DNA of 64,000 nucleotides from positions 62,001-126,000 of the forward strand of contig JADLGO010000001.1 in assembly GCA_020849275.1 (NCBI GenBank). The letters are read 5' to 3'. The DNA comes from Chthonomonadales bacterium (lineage in GTDB: Bacteria; Armatimonadota; Chthonomonadetes; Chthonomonadales; CAJBBX01). Made by a program: the position numbers and the translations under genes. This document shows positions 51,473-58,807 of this stretch, one piece after another. The notes under the pieces were generated by a model that worked only from the letters and a program-made list of their open reading frames with translations, was not told the origin of the DNA and searched no databases. Within the stretch, counting starts at the first letter, position 1, and each line of letters opens with the position of its first letter.

Positions 51473-52218
51473 ATGTTCAGCTTCTGGAAGAGGGCGGAGG
51501 GGACGTGGCGCAGGACGAACATGATGGGGCGCCACTTGCCCGGCACGTAGGCCGTGCCGGTGCGACGCGAGGCCGCGCGCAGGATGCCCTCGGCTGCGCG
51601 TTCCGGGCTGATCAGCAGCGGCTTGCGGTCGACCTGGCGCGTCATCGGCGTGTCGACGGGGCCGGCCTTCACGGTGACGACGGTGACCCCGCGCCGCCCG
51701 ACGCGGTTGCGCAGAGCCTCCAGATAGGTGTCCAGGAAGGCCTTGGAGGCGCAGTAGACCGGCATGCCGCGGCGGCCCCGGTCGCCGGCCACCGAGGAGA
51801 GGCCGACGATCGTGCCGGCCCCGCCGCGCCCGAAGCGCAGCGCGGCCTCGTTGAGCCAGGCTACCGCGCCGAGCGCGTTCACCTCCACGGTGCGTCGGTC
51901 CTTCTCGAAGCTGTACTCGTCCTCGGAGAGGAGGGGCATCACGCCGGCCGCGTAGACCACCAGGTCCAGGCCGCCCAGGTCGCGCGCGATCTGCTGGAAG
52001 AGACCGGGCACGGCCTCGGCGCAGGTGACGTCGTGGGAGTAGGTGAGGGCACGCGGCTCCCTGGCGGCGTTGATCGCGCTTGCCACCGCGCCGAGCTCGG
52101 CCTCGCGCCGGGCGACCAGGGCGACGCGGCAGCCGCCCTCGGCAAGCCGCCGGGCGATGGCCGCGCCCATGCCGGAGGAGGCGCCGACGACGAGGGCGTA
52201 CTTCCAGGGAAAGGTCAT
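51469..52218 (-). CDS. Short-chain dehydrogenase, DprE2-like
   Basis: A 249-residue NAD(P)-dependent reductase. The cofactor motif GASSGMGAAIA is near residue 12, DLVVYAAGV replaces the usual NNAG, and the catalytic residues are Ser in GLSSVAG and Tyr-x3-Lys in YCASK. The long C-terminal part (RHVPSALFQKLNI) could sit at the membrane, as in DprE2. Its stop codon overlaps the DprE1-like start, so the pair is made together. It would reduce the 2'-keto intermediate made by the oxidase. Confidence 0.85.
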   Translation of the reverse strand: MTFPWKYALVVGASSGMGAAIARRLAEGGCRVALVARREAELGAVASAINAAREPRALTYSHDVTCAEAVPGLFQQIARDLGGLDLVVYAAGVMPLLSEDEYSFEKDRRTVEVNALGAVAWLNEAALRFGRGGAGTIVGLSSVAGDRGRRGMPVYCASKAFLDTYLEALRNRVGRRGVTVVTVKAGPVDTPMTRQVDRKPLLISPERAAEGILRAASRRTGTAYVPGKWRPIMFVLRHVPSALFQKLNI

Positions 52219-52275
52219 CAGAGTCGCTGCACGGCCGTCGGCGGGGAGTGTCTGCCGGGGGCCGCTCCCGGTCTG

Positions 52276-52284
52276 ATTGTACCA
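52276..52284 (-). promoter_or_regulatory. Extended -10 promoter of the DprE-like operon
   Basis: On the minus strand the sequence reads TGGTACAAT (TACAAT at 52281-52276). The predicted RNA starts about 50 bases before the SDR start at 52218. Confidence 0.55.
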
Positions 52285-52356
52285 TGCCGCCGGCCCGATG
52301 TGAAGGATGAGCCGGCCGGGCCCGGCGCGCCGGGCAGCCCCGCGAGGAGAGTGGCC

Positions 52357-53226
52357 ATGCGGCTCGCCGCGTTCCCCAAGTGCTACCTGGACGCCCTCTG
52401 CGTCGAGCGCACGATGAGCGTGTTCGATTGGATCGAGCTCGCCCGGGCGCACCTCAAGCCGCTCGGGGTCACCGGCCTGGAGATGTACACGGGTTTCCTG
52501 CCCTCGCTGGACCCGGCGCGCCTCGGCCCGGTGCGAGACGCGCTCGCGGCCGCGGGCTTCGCGATGCCGATGCTTTGCGCCTCGCCGGACTTCACCTGGC
52601 CGGACCCGCGGCGCCGCCGCGCGGCGGTGGAGGAGCACCGGCGGGCCATCGATGCCGCCGCCGCGCTCGGCGCGGTCACCTGCCGCGTGCTCTCGGGCCA
52701 GCGCCGCCCGGAGGTGGGCGAGGCCGAGGGGATCGGCTGGGTGGTGGAGTGCATCGAGGCGCTGCTGCCGCACGCGGCGCGGCGCGGCGTCGTGCTCGCC
52801 CTCGAGAACCACTTCCGCGATAACTACTGGACCTACCCCGAGTTCGCGCAGCGCGCGGACCGCTTCCGCGCCATCGTGGAGCGCATCGACAGCCCCTGGT
52901 TCGGCGTCAACTTCGACCCCTCCAACACGCTGCTGGCCGGCGAGGACCCGATCGCGTTGCTGCGCCGCGTGGCTCCCCGTGTGGTGAGCATGCACGCTTC
53001 CGACCGGCGCCCCCGCGAGGGCGTGCGCACCAGCACCGAGAACCTCACCGCCTACGACCAGCTCGTTCACGGCGAGGTCGGCACGGGCCTGATCGACTAC
53101 GACGCGGTGTTCGGCATCCTGCGGGAAGCGGGATTCGATGGCTGGGTATCGATCGAGGACGGCGTGGATGGGATCGAGGAGCTGAAGCGCTCCGCCCGGT
53201 TCCTCGTCGCCAGGATGGGTATCTGA
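52357..53226 (+). CDS. Sugar phosphate isomerase/epimerase (xylose isomerase-like barrel)
   Basis: A 289-residue TIM-barrel protein. Metal-site strands are visible: GLEMYTGFLPSLD, TCRVLSGQRRP, VLALENHFRDNYWTYP (Glu), WFGVNFDPSNTLL (Asp), VVSMHASDRR (His) and SIEDGVDG (Glu). These four metal ligands are those of the family, so it is likely an active sugar or polyol isomerase/epimerase. GAGGAGAG precedes ATG 52357. It is divergent to the DprE-like operon and convergent to the phosphoesterase, whose stop is 9 bases away. Confidence 0.9.
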   Translation: MRLAAFPKCYLDALCVERTMSVFDWIELARAHLKPLGVTGLEMYTGFLPSLDPARLGPVRDALAAAGFAMPMLCASPDFTWPDPRRRRAAVEEHRRAIDAAAALGAVTCRVLSGQRRPEVGEAEGIGWVVECIEALLPHAARRGVVLALENHFRDNYWTYPEFAQRADRFRAIVERIDSPWFGVNFDPSNTLLAGEDPIALLRRVAPRVVSMHASDRRPREGVRTSTENLTAYDQLVHGEVGTGLIDYDAVFGILREAGFDGWVSIEDGVDGIEELKRSARFLVARMGI

Positions 53227-53235
53227 GCGCGGCCC

Positions 53236-55827
53236 TCAGTCGGCAAGGCGCAGGCCCCGCGCGCGCAGACCGCGCCCGTGCGCGCCGGCGAGGTGGGCAG
53301 GGTAGGGCGCGTCCACTCCGCGTGCCAGATGCCACAGGATGCGGTTGAGCTCGTCCTCGTCAGCCTCGTCTGGCCGCTCGAGAGGCAGGCGCGCGCTCCG
53401 GAGGGCCAGGCGGCGCCGCTCGCCGCGCAGGGCGCTGGCCGGCGGGTTCAGCTCGTCGAGCGGGACGCGGGCAGGGAGCGCGCGGTACGGGCGCAGGTCG
53501 CGTCGGGCGGTGAAGCACTCCGTCATCAGGGGCGAGCCGGCGTCCATCTGGTTCATGGGGGGCAGGCCCAGGATGCGCTCGATGGTGTGGATGACGGAGG
53601 TCTGGTTGTAGAAGAGGCTGACGACGACTCCGCGGCGCGTGTAGGGGCTCACGACGAAGCAGAGCGAGCGATGCCCGTCCACGTGGTCGAACCCGTCCTG
53701 CGGATCATCCTCGATCACGAAGATGCAGGTTCGGGGCCAGAAGCGGCTGCGCGACACGCCCTCCACAACGCGGCCGAGGGCGAGGTCGTTGTCGGCCAGG
53801 TGCGCCCGCGGCGTGGGAGCGCCGGGCGAGGCGCCGGAGGTATGGTCCTGCGGCAGGTAGACGATGCTCAGTGCCGGCCATTCGCCGCCGCGCTCGGCTC
53901 GTCGCAGCTCGGCCAGGAAGCGCTCGGCGCGCAGCACGTCCGGGATCCGCATGCTCCAGCCGGGGTAGTCGCGGCTGCTGTAGCGGCGCAGGTTCTCCAC
54001 GCCGATGCTCTGTCGAAACCGGACGCGCCCGGCGCGGCCGCGATGGTCGCGCAGTATGTCCACGAACGAGGCGCCGGCGGGCACCGGCTCGGCGTAGTCC
54101 ATCTCGCCGAAGTTGCGAAACGTCAGGCCGGCCAGGAGCGCGTTGTCCCACAGGAACCCGGTCGACGAATAGGAGAGTGGGTCGTCGCCGAAAGGGTAGC
54201 TCCGCGTGAAGCCGCCGAACGCCTTCTCCAGGTAGCCGGTCGCGTTGCCTTCGGTGGCCCAGGCGTGCCCGTCGGCGGAGTTCACTCCGTTGCAGTAGAA
54301 GTTGTCGAGGAGCACGAACTGTTCGGCCAGCGCGTGGTGGTTCGGGGTGATGGCGCGGCCGTAGATGCAAAGCGATGGGTCGCTGTCGCCCTTGCCGATG
54401 TCGCCCAGCACCTGGTCGTAGGTGCGGTTCTCCTTGATGACGTAGATGACATGCTCGAACACCGACCTGCCACCCGGCCGCGACGGCACGGGAACGGGCG
54501 TTCCGGCGCGCGCGCGGCGCTCCCAGGCGCGCAGGGCCTGCGGCACGCGAGCATCGGCGCGCACCTGGCGCGTCCACGCCGCGAGCCGCCCGTCCGCCGG
54601 GAGCGGCACGCGGTTGAGCGTGCCGAGGAACCAGGCCACGCGGCGGCCATGCGCCTTCGGGTCGCCACCGCGGGAGCCGATCCCCTTCACGTTCGCAACG
54701 AAGAGCCGCTGCCCGTCGCTGGCGAGAGCGCCCGGGTACCAGCCGGCGGGGATGAAGCCGCGCAGGGCGCCGCCTCCACGCGGCCCGCCGCGCGGCGCGA
54801 TCACGGCGACGGCATTGTTGCCGCCGCACGCCGCGAAGAGCGTCCGGCCGTCGGGCGAGAGGGCGAGCGCGTTCGGCTGGCTGCCGAAGCGCAGTGCGGG
54901 GTCCGGTCGCACGAGGATCGTCTCGATGCGCCGGCGCGCCGCCGTGTCGATCACGCTCACCGAGTCCGAGTTGGCGGCCGCGCAGTAGAGGCGCGCGCCG
55001 TCCGGCGAGAGCGCCAGGGCGCAGGGCTGAAGGCCGGCGGCGACCTCGACAAGCGGGCGGCCGCGCGCCAGGTCCACGAGCGATACGGTGCCGCTCGACG
55101 CGACACCCCGCGCGTCGACCAGGGCGGGCGTGCCCGAGGAGGGCGCGGTGCGCTCGCCTGTCCGCGCGCGCCGGCCGCCCCAGTTCGACACCCAGGCGGC
55201 GCGCCCGTCGCGAGAGAGGCAGACCGCGTATGGCGCGACCCCGACGGGGATCTGCCGGCGGGGCGCGCCGGCCCCCAGGTCGACCTCGGCGATCGCGTTG
55301 TTGCGGGAGAGGGCTACCCAGGCGGTGCGGCCGTCGGTGGTGAGGGCGAGCCCGCAGGGGTACGACTCGCCCTTGCCGCCGGGTCCTGGCAGCGCGATGG
55401 AGCGCGCCCACTCCAGCCGGCCGTCCGGCACCGCGCGCGCCTCCCACAGCAGGCTGCCCGCGCCCGTCGTCCAGACATGCGCGCCGTCCGGCGAGACGGC
55501 CAGGCCGTGCATCGAGCTCCCGCCGGAGGGGAACGGCAGCTCCTGGCGAATCGTCCACGCGTCGGCGTCGACCACCACCAGGCCGCGGTTGTCCTTCACG
55601 TACAGCGTGCGGCGGTCGGCAGAGAGCGCGAGGTCGACCGGCCGGCCGCCGAAGGCGAGGGCATCGCCGGCCGGGCGCAGCATCTGGCCGGTGGCGACGC
55701 GTACACCGCCAGGAACCGGGCCGACCCGGGCGACCGCGACCGGCGGGGGCCGCGTGAGCGCGGCTGCGGCCACCGCTGCAGCCGCCACGCCGGCGAGGGC
55801 AAGCGAGGCGAGGGGCTTCGCGCTCAT
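53236..55827 (-). CDS. Exported beta-propeller plus phosphoesterase-type (alkaline phosphatase fold) protein
   Basis: An 863-residue protein with an N-terminal signal or anchor (LASLALAGVAAAAVAAAALT). Residues about 60-400 are YVTN/YncE-type beta-propeller repeats (VDLALSADRRTLYVKDN; HGLAVSPDGAHVWTTG; PCALALSPDGARLYCAAAN; PNALALSPDGRTLFAACGGN). Residues about 430-800 form an alkaline-phosphatase-fold phosphoesterase domain of the phospholipase C/acid phosphatase type (HVIYVIKENRTYDQVLGDIG, NSADGHAWATEGNATGYLEK, FVIEDDPQDGFDHVDGHRS). ENRTYD holds the family's conserved metal-site Glu. It hydrolyses a phosphoester outside the membrane, with the substrate unknown. A 53-residue membrane protein gene lies 19 bases upstream. 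Confidence 0.88.
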   Translation of the reverse strand: MSAKPLASLALAGVAAAAVAAAALTRPPPVAVARVGPVPGGVRVATGQMLRPAGDALAFGGRPVDLALSADRRTLYVKDNRGLVVVDADAWTIRQELPFPSGGSSMHGLAVSPDGAHVWTTGAGSLLWEARAVPDGRLEWARSIALPGPGGKGESYPCGLALTTDGRTAWVALSRNNAIAEVDLGAGAPRRQIPVGVAPYAVCLSRDGRAAWVSNWGGRRARTGERTAPSSGTPALVDARGVASSGTVSLVDLARGRPLVEVAAGLQPCALALSPDGARLYCAAANSDSVSVIDTAARRRIETILVRPDPALRFGSQPNALALSPDGRTLFAACGGNNAVAVIAPRGGPRGGGALRGFIPAGWYPGALASDGQRLFVANVKGIGSRGGDPKAHGRRVAWFLGTLNRVPLPADGRLAAWTRQVRADARVPQALRAWERRARAGTPVPVPSRPGGRSVFEHVIYVIKENRTYDQVLGDIGKGDSDPSLCIYGRAITPNHHALAEQFVLLDNFYCNGVNSADGHAWATEGNATGYLEKAFGGFTRSYPFGDDPLSYSSTGFLWDNALLAGLTFRNFGEMDYAEPVPAGASFVDILRDHRGRAGRVRFRQSIGVENLRRYSSRDYPGWSMRIPDVLRAERFLAELRRAERGGEWPALSIVYLPQDHTSGASPGAPTPRAHLADNDLALGRVVEGVSRSRFWPRTCIFVIEDDPQDGFDHVDGHRSLCFVVSPYTRRGVVVSLFYNQTSVIHTIERILGLPPMNQMDAGSPLMTECFTARRDLRPYRALPARVPLDELNPPASALRGERRRLALRSARLPLERPDEADEDELNRILWHLARGVDAPYPAHLAGAHGRGLRARGLRLAD

Positions 55828-55846
55828 CGGCGGCGCCTTGCCGGGC

Positions 55847-56008
55847 TCAACGCGCGCCCGGCCCGCGGGCGCTGCCTCTGGCGCTGGCGCCCTTCTGCTG
55901 GGCGAGTTGCGGCGGCGGGTTCAGGGCACGGTAGGCGGCCAGGCCGATCAACACGAGGACGACGGCGATGATGGCGCCCGCCACCGCCGGACTCAGCTCC
56001 TTGCGCAT
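55847..56008 (-). CDS. 53-residue single-helix membrane protein, same family as the pilin-module tiny proteins
   Basis: A short frame from ATG 56008 to TGA 55849-55847 encodes MRKELSPAVA, then the helix GAIIAVVLVLIGLAAYRAL (about residues 11-29) and a polar tail with NPPPQLAQQKG. The first ten residues align with MKKQISPAVA at 48606, and the basic-helix-polar layout matches 13725 too. GGAG lies 8 bases before the ATG. It is the first gene of a probable operon with the beta-propeller phosphoesterase. No named family. Confidence 0.72.
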   Translation of the reverse strand: MRKELSPAVAGAIIAVVLVLIGLAAYRALNPPPQLAQQKGASARGSARGPGAR

Positions 56009-56393
56009 CTCCTCCGCTCCGGTGGGTTAACTGCCCTCCGGTCGCGCTCGGCGAGATGGCCGCGGCGACCGGATCGTTTCGCTGTCGTAGCCGCGGGCCA
56101 TTCGGATCCCACGGCCCGAGCCACTTCCCGCAGCTCCGGCGACCGTGGCGCGCCAGCAGCAACGGCGCCTCGCGCAACGCCGTCGACGAGGTCGATGAGT
56201 GGGGATTCGCCCAGGGCGAGCCCTCCGCGCCGAAAGGGGTCGGCGCGCCTCTCGCGGCGGTCCACGTAGCCATGCGGTTCGTGGCTCGGACGGGGAGCTC
56301 CGCGGGCCCGGCCACACGCCGTCATTGTACCCGCCGCTTGCCGCCAGGATTCGGTCGCATCCGCTCCGATCGCTCGCGAACGGTGGGCCAATG

Positions 56394-56409
56394 TGGCACG
56401 CATTATGCA
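56394..56409 (+). promoter_or_regulatory. Sigma-54-type -24/-12 element, distal
   Basis: TGGCACG (56394-56400), four bases, ATGCA (56405-56409). The invariant GG (56395-56396) and GC (56407-56408) are 10 bases apart, exactly as RpoN promoters require. Only one base differs from the consensus TGGCACG-N4-TTGCA. It faces the signal-peptide-like remnant and, further on, the PEP-CTERM gene. Confidence 0.6.
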
Positions 56410-56697
56410 ATGTCGCAAGCTAGCCCGTACCCATCTGACCCATTCGGGAGTCACCCGGCCGGGCATGGCGCACCTTCATCACCATGGTAGCAAAGGAGAC
56501 CTGCCTGTAGTCGCCAGCCCGTGCCGCGCTCCTTGTCGTCGTGCTGGTCGGCGCCCCTGGGCTGGCCGCGCCTTCCGAGGCGCAGCGACTCGGCAGGACG
56601 CGCAGACCCTCCCGAGCGCGCACGGCCGGAGCGCCGTCCTCGCGATCACGCCGGTATATGACCTGTGTAAGCAGGTGGGCGGCGGGCCACCGCGATG

Positions 56698-56713
56698 TGG
56701 CACGGAACATGCA
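56698..56713 (+). promoter_or_regulatory. Sigma-54-type -24/-12 element of the PEP-CTERM gene
   Basis: TGGCACG (56698-56704), four bases, ATGCA (56709-56713), with GG-N10-GC spacing. It lies 77 bases before the PEP-CTERM start at 56791. It is nearly the same sequence as the distal element, including the TG just before it. Confidence 0.7.
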
Positions 56714-56790
56714 GCGGTGGAGTACGATCGCGCCTGGCATAGGCTACGCCCCGGGGCGTGCAGTGAGGCGCTTCAGAAGGAGGTTCGGTA

Positions 56791-57444
56791 ATGCGTGGTA
56801 AGGGGATCGCGATCGTCCTTGCGATCATGGTGCTCGGCGTCCTCGCCGTGCGAGCGCCCGCGGACGACTTCGACTTCAGCGGGAACTTTACGTATGACAA
56901 CGACGTGCTGCAGTTCAACTTCACGGTCGGCGCGCCAAGCTCGGTGACCGTGTTCTCGTCCTCATGGCTCCAGGGAGACCCGCCCGCCGGCTTCGACCCG
57001 ATGCTTGGAATCTGGGACGCGGCGGGCAACCTGATCGCTTTTCAGGACGACGGCGCCGTCGTTGGAACGACCCTGTCGAACGGGGTTCCCTACAGCCATG
57101 GCACCTGGGACAGCTACTACACCGTGGCCCTGGGCGCCGGCGACTACATCGCCACGGTGACCCAGTTCGACAATTTCAACGTCGGGAGCCTGCTGTCCAG
57201 TGGCTTCGTGCGTGACGGCGTCGCGAACCGGAGTTTCACGAGCGCGTTGGGCTATGGCGGCGCCACCCAGACCTACTTCAACGGCGTGTGGGACGGCCTC
57301 GACCCGCGTACCTCGGCCTGGGAGTTCCATCTGCTGAACGTGGCGGGCGCCACCGTCCAGCCGGCGGTTCCGGAGCCCTCGTCGGCCGTCGCGCTGGCGC
57401 TTGGCGGCCTCGCGCTGCTCGCCCTGCGACGGCGGCGCGCATAG
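56791..57444 (+). CDS. PEP-CTERM protein with DVUA0089-like domain
   Basis: A 217-residue exported protein: signal peptide (KGIAIVLAIMVLGVLAVRAPA), a beta-sandwich of the DVUA0089 type (DFDFSGNFTYDNDVLQFNFT; GFDPMLGIWDAAGNLIAFQD; YTVALGAGDYIATVTQF), and the PEP-CTERM sorting signal at the end: VPEPSS, hydrophobic AVALALGGLALLAL, RRRRA. Such proteins are cut and anchored or released by an exosortase, and usually belong to an exopolysaccharide-linked surface system. GGAGG-type AGAAGGAGG lies before ATG 56791. Its promoter appears to be sigma-54-type. Confidence 0.92.
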   Translation: MRGKGIAIVLAIMVLGVLAVRAPADDFDFSGNFTYDNDVLQFNFTVGAPSSVTVFSSSWLQGDPPAGFDPMLGIWDAAGNLIAFQDDGAVVGTTLSNGVPYSHGTWDSYYTVALGAGDYIATVTQFDNFNVGSLLSSGFVRDGVANRSFTSALGYGGATQTYFNGVWDGLDPRTSAWEFHLLNVAGATVQPAVPEPSSAVALALGGLALLALRRRRA

Positions 57445-57499
57445 ACGTCGCCGGGGCGTCGCGCAGCGGTTTGCGCCAGGCAGCGACATCGCGCCGATC

Positions 57500-57584
57500 G
57501 GGCGGGCGGAGCGGATACTCCGTCCGCCCGATTCCGACTCGCCCGACCCGGCTGGAGGCGGGCCGGGCGAGTCAGAATCGGGCG
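57500..57584 (+). terminator. Two overlapping, mutually exclusive hairpins after the PEP-CTERM gene
   Basis: Hairpin A: 57500-57511 with 57518-57529 (12 bp, one G-U). Hairpin B: 57525-57550 with 57559-57584 (26 positions, two mismatches, 8-base loop). They share 57525-57529, so only one can form at a time. Either could end transcription of the PEP-CTERM gene. The 438-base gap to the next gene holds only these and the terminator at 57810. Confidence 0.6.
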
Positions 57585-57809
57585 CGCAGTTCCGGGCGAC
57601 GCCACGGCCGACGCCTTTCGTCCCGTGCGGCTAGCCACGTCGTCCTGCATCGTCGGCTTCCTGCCCCTCGATCGGCCTTCCTCAACCCCATCGGAGAACC
57701 CTCGCGCCGGCCGGTGTGCGACCCCGCCGCGTCGGCCTTCGTTTCCCGATGCCCGCGTTCCCCATGGGGGCCGTCACCGCGGCGCGACCCGTTCGGGGTG
57801 GCACAAGAA

Positions 57810-57840
57810 AGAGCCCCCTGGCGCGGGGCGAGGGGGCTCT
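57810..57840 (-). terminator. Rho-independent terminator of the second PEP-CTERM gene
   Basis: A perfect 10-bp stem (57831-57840 with 57810-57819, loop 11 bases). On the minus strand it is followed by TTTCTT, a U-rich tail, 43 bases after the stop of the minus-strand PEP-CTERM gene. Confidence 0.8.
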
Positions 57841-57882
57841 GTATGGGCGTCTCCGGGCGTAACGCACCGGGCTGGTGCTCGC

Positions 57883-58617
57883 CTAGGCGCGGCGCATCCG
57901 GCGCAGGGCGAAGACGCCGAACGCCAGGCCGCCGCCGGCCAGCATCGCCAGCGAGCCGGGCTCCGGCACGACCGGGGTGGCAAGGACGGAGACGATCTCG
58001 TTTGTGTAGAGCTGCACGCCTTCTGGACCGTCGAGGAAGGTGTCACTGAGGAACCCGTTGACGATGCTGCGGCCGCCGTTGCCGACCACGATGGCGCCCT
58101 CGGCGCTGGCGAACGTCGCAGCCGTGGTGCCGCTGAGGCCGGTAGAGAAGATGCCCCATCCGGGGTTGAACAGGTCGACCGGGTTGCTGATGCCGGTCGC
58201 GAGCGCCGGGTCGGTTACGGTTACGGTCGTCTCGTTGGTGTTGAGCGTGTACGTGGCGCCGAGCCCGGTGGTGTGGGTGTTGTTCAAGGTCCAGTCGGTG
58301 GCGATCGCCGCGCCGCCGCCGGCCACGAAGGCGTTGAGGGCGGTGAAGGCCGCGTCGTAGGAGAGTCCGCTGGAGTTCTGCTGGAAGAAGATGCCCAGAT
58401 CGAACGTTCCGAGAGCGATCTGCGTGGCGAAGTCCGTCGGGTCGGTGGCCGTGGTCACCGTGTAGCTGCCAGGCAGCGCGGCGAGCGCCGCCGCCATCTG
58501 GTCGGTGCCAAGGGTCAGGTCAACGTAGTACAGGATGCTCTGGGCGCGCGCCGGCCCAAGCCCTACAACTGCCAGGAGCGAAAGGCAGGCTACCGCCCGC
58601 AGAAGCGCTTTGCCCAC
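57883..58617 (-). CDS. PEP-CTERM protein with a GATase/ThuA-like Rossmann region
   Basis: A 244-residue exported protein from GTG 58617 (GAGGAGGGG upstream). The signal peptide is LLRAVACLSLLAVVGLGPARA. The middle (DLGIFFQQNSSGLSYDAAFT; ALNAFVAGGGAAIATDW; PVDLFNPGWGIFSTGLSG) resembles the class I glutamine-amidotransferase-like fold without a catalytic Cys, so it probably binds rather than cuts. The PEP-CTERM sorting signal is VPEPGS, hydrophobic LAMLAGGGLAFGVFAL, RRMRRA. A sigma-54-type promoter lies upstream on the same strand at 58734. The gene is convergent with the other PEP-CTERM gene. Confidence 0.9.
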   Translation of the reverse strand: MGKALLRAVACLSLLAVVGLGPARAQSILYYVDLTLGTDQMAAALAALPGSYTVTTATDPTDFATQIALGTFDLGIFFQQNSSGLSYDAAFTALNAFVAGGGAAIATDWTLNNTHTTGLGATYTLNTNETTVTVTDPALATGISNPVDLFNPGWGIFSTGLSGTTAATFASAEGAIVVGNGGRSIVNGFLSDTFLDGPEGVQLYTNEIVSVLATPVVPEPGSLAMLAGGGLAFGVFALRRMRRA

Positions 58618-58733
58618 TGTCTACCCCTCCTCGCGCGTCAGCGCGAACACGTTTGATATCGGCTTGCTCACCCCGCCAGACCGGTTCCGACCGGGACGCG
58701 CGGAGCGACGGCAGGGCGCCGCACAGCCTTCGC

Positions 58734-58749
58734 TGCAAGATCCATGCCA
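58734..58749 (-). promoter_or_regulatory. Sigma-54-type -24/-12 element of the second PEP-CTERM gene
   Basis: On the minus strand: TGGCATG (58749-58743), GATC, TTGCA (58738-58734), again with GG-N10-GC spacing and one mismatch to consensus. It lies about 117 bases before the GTG at 58617. Confidence 0.72.
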
Positions 58750-58807
58750 TCGTCGCGCATCGATGGGGAATCGGCTCGTCGTGGCCGCTTGCGGACGGGA
58801 GGGGAGA

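Larger units (their letters stand above)
56009..56790. other. 780-base region without a convincing gene, upstream of the PEP-CTERM gene
   Basis: Holds two sigma-54-type promoters (listed separately). An AAAGGAG site at 56494 is followed by a segment that in one frame reads RAALLVVVLVGAPGLAAPSEA (about 56526-56590), a good signal peptide, but it lacks a start codon, sits just after an in-frame TAG and leads into an Arg-rich frame. It may be the remnant of a decayed exported protein. Nothing else was recognised. Confidence 0.5.

Noticed and set aside
53278-55971. 897-codon plus-strand open frame over the phosphoesterase gene
   Set aside because: Shadow frame. The minus strand has a signal peptide, propeller repeats and a phosphoesterase domain.
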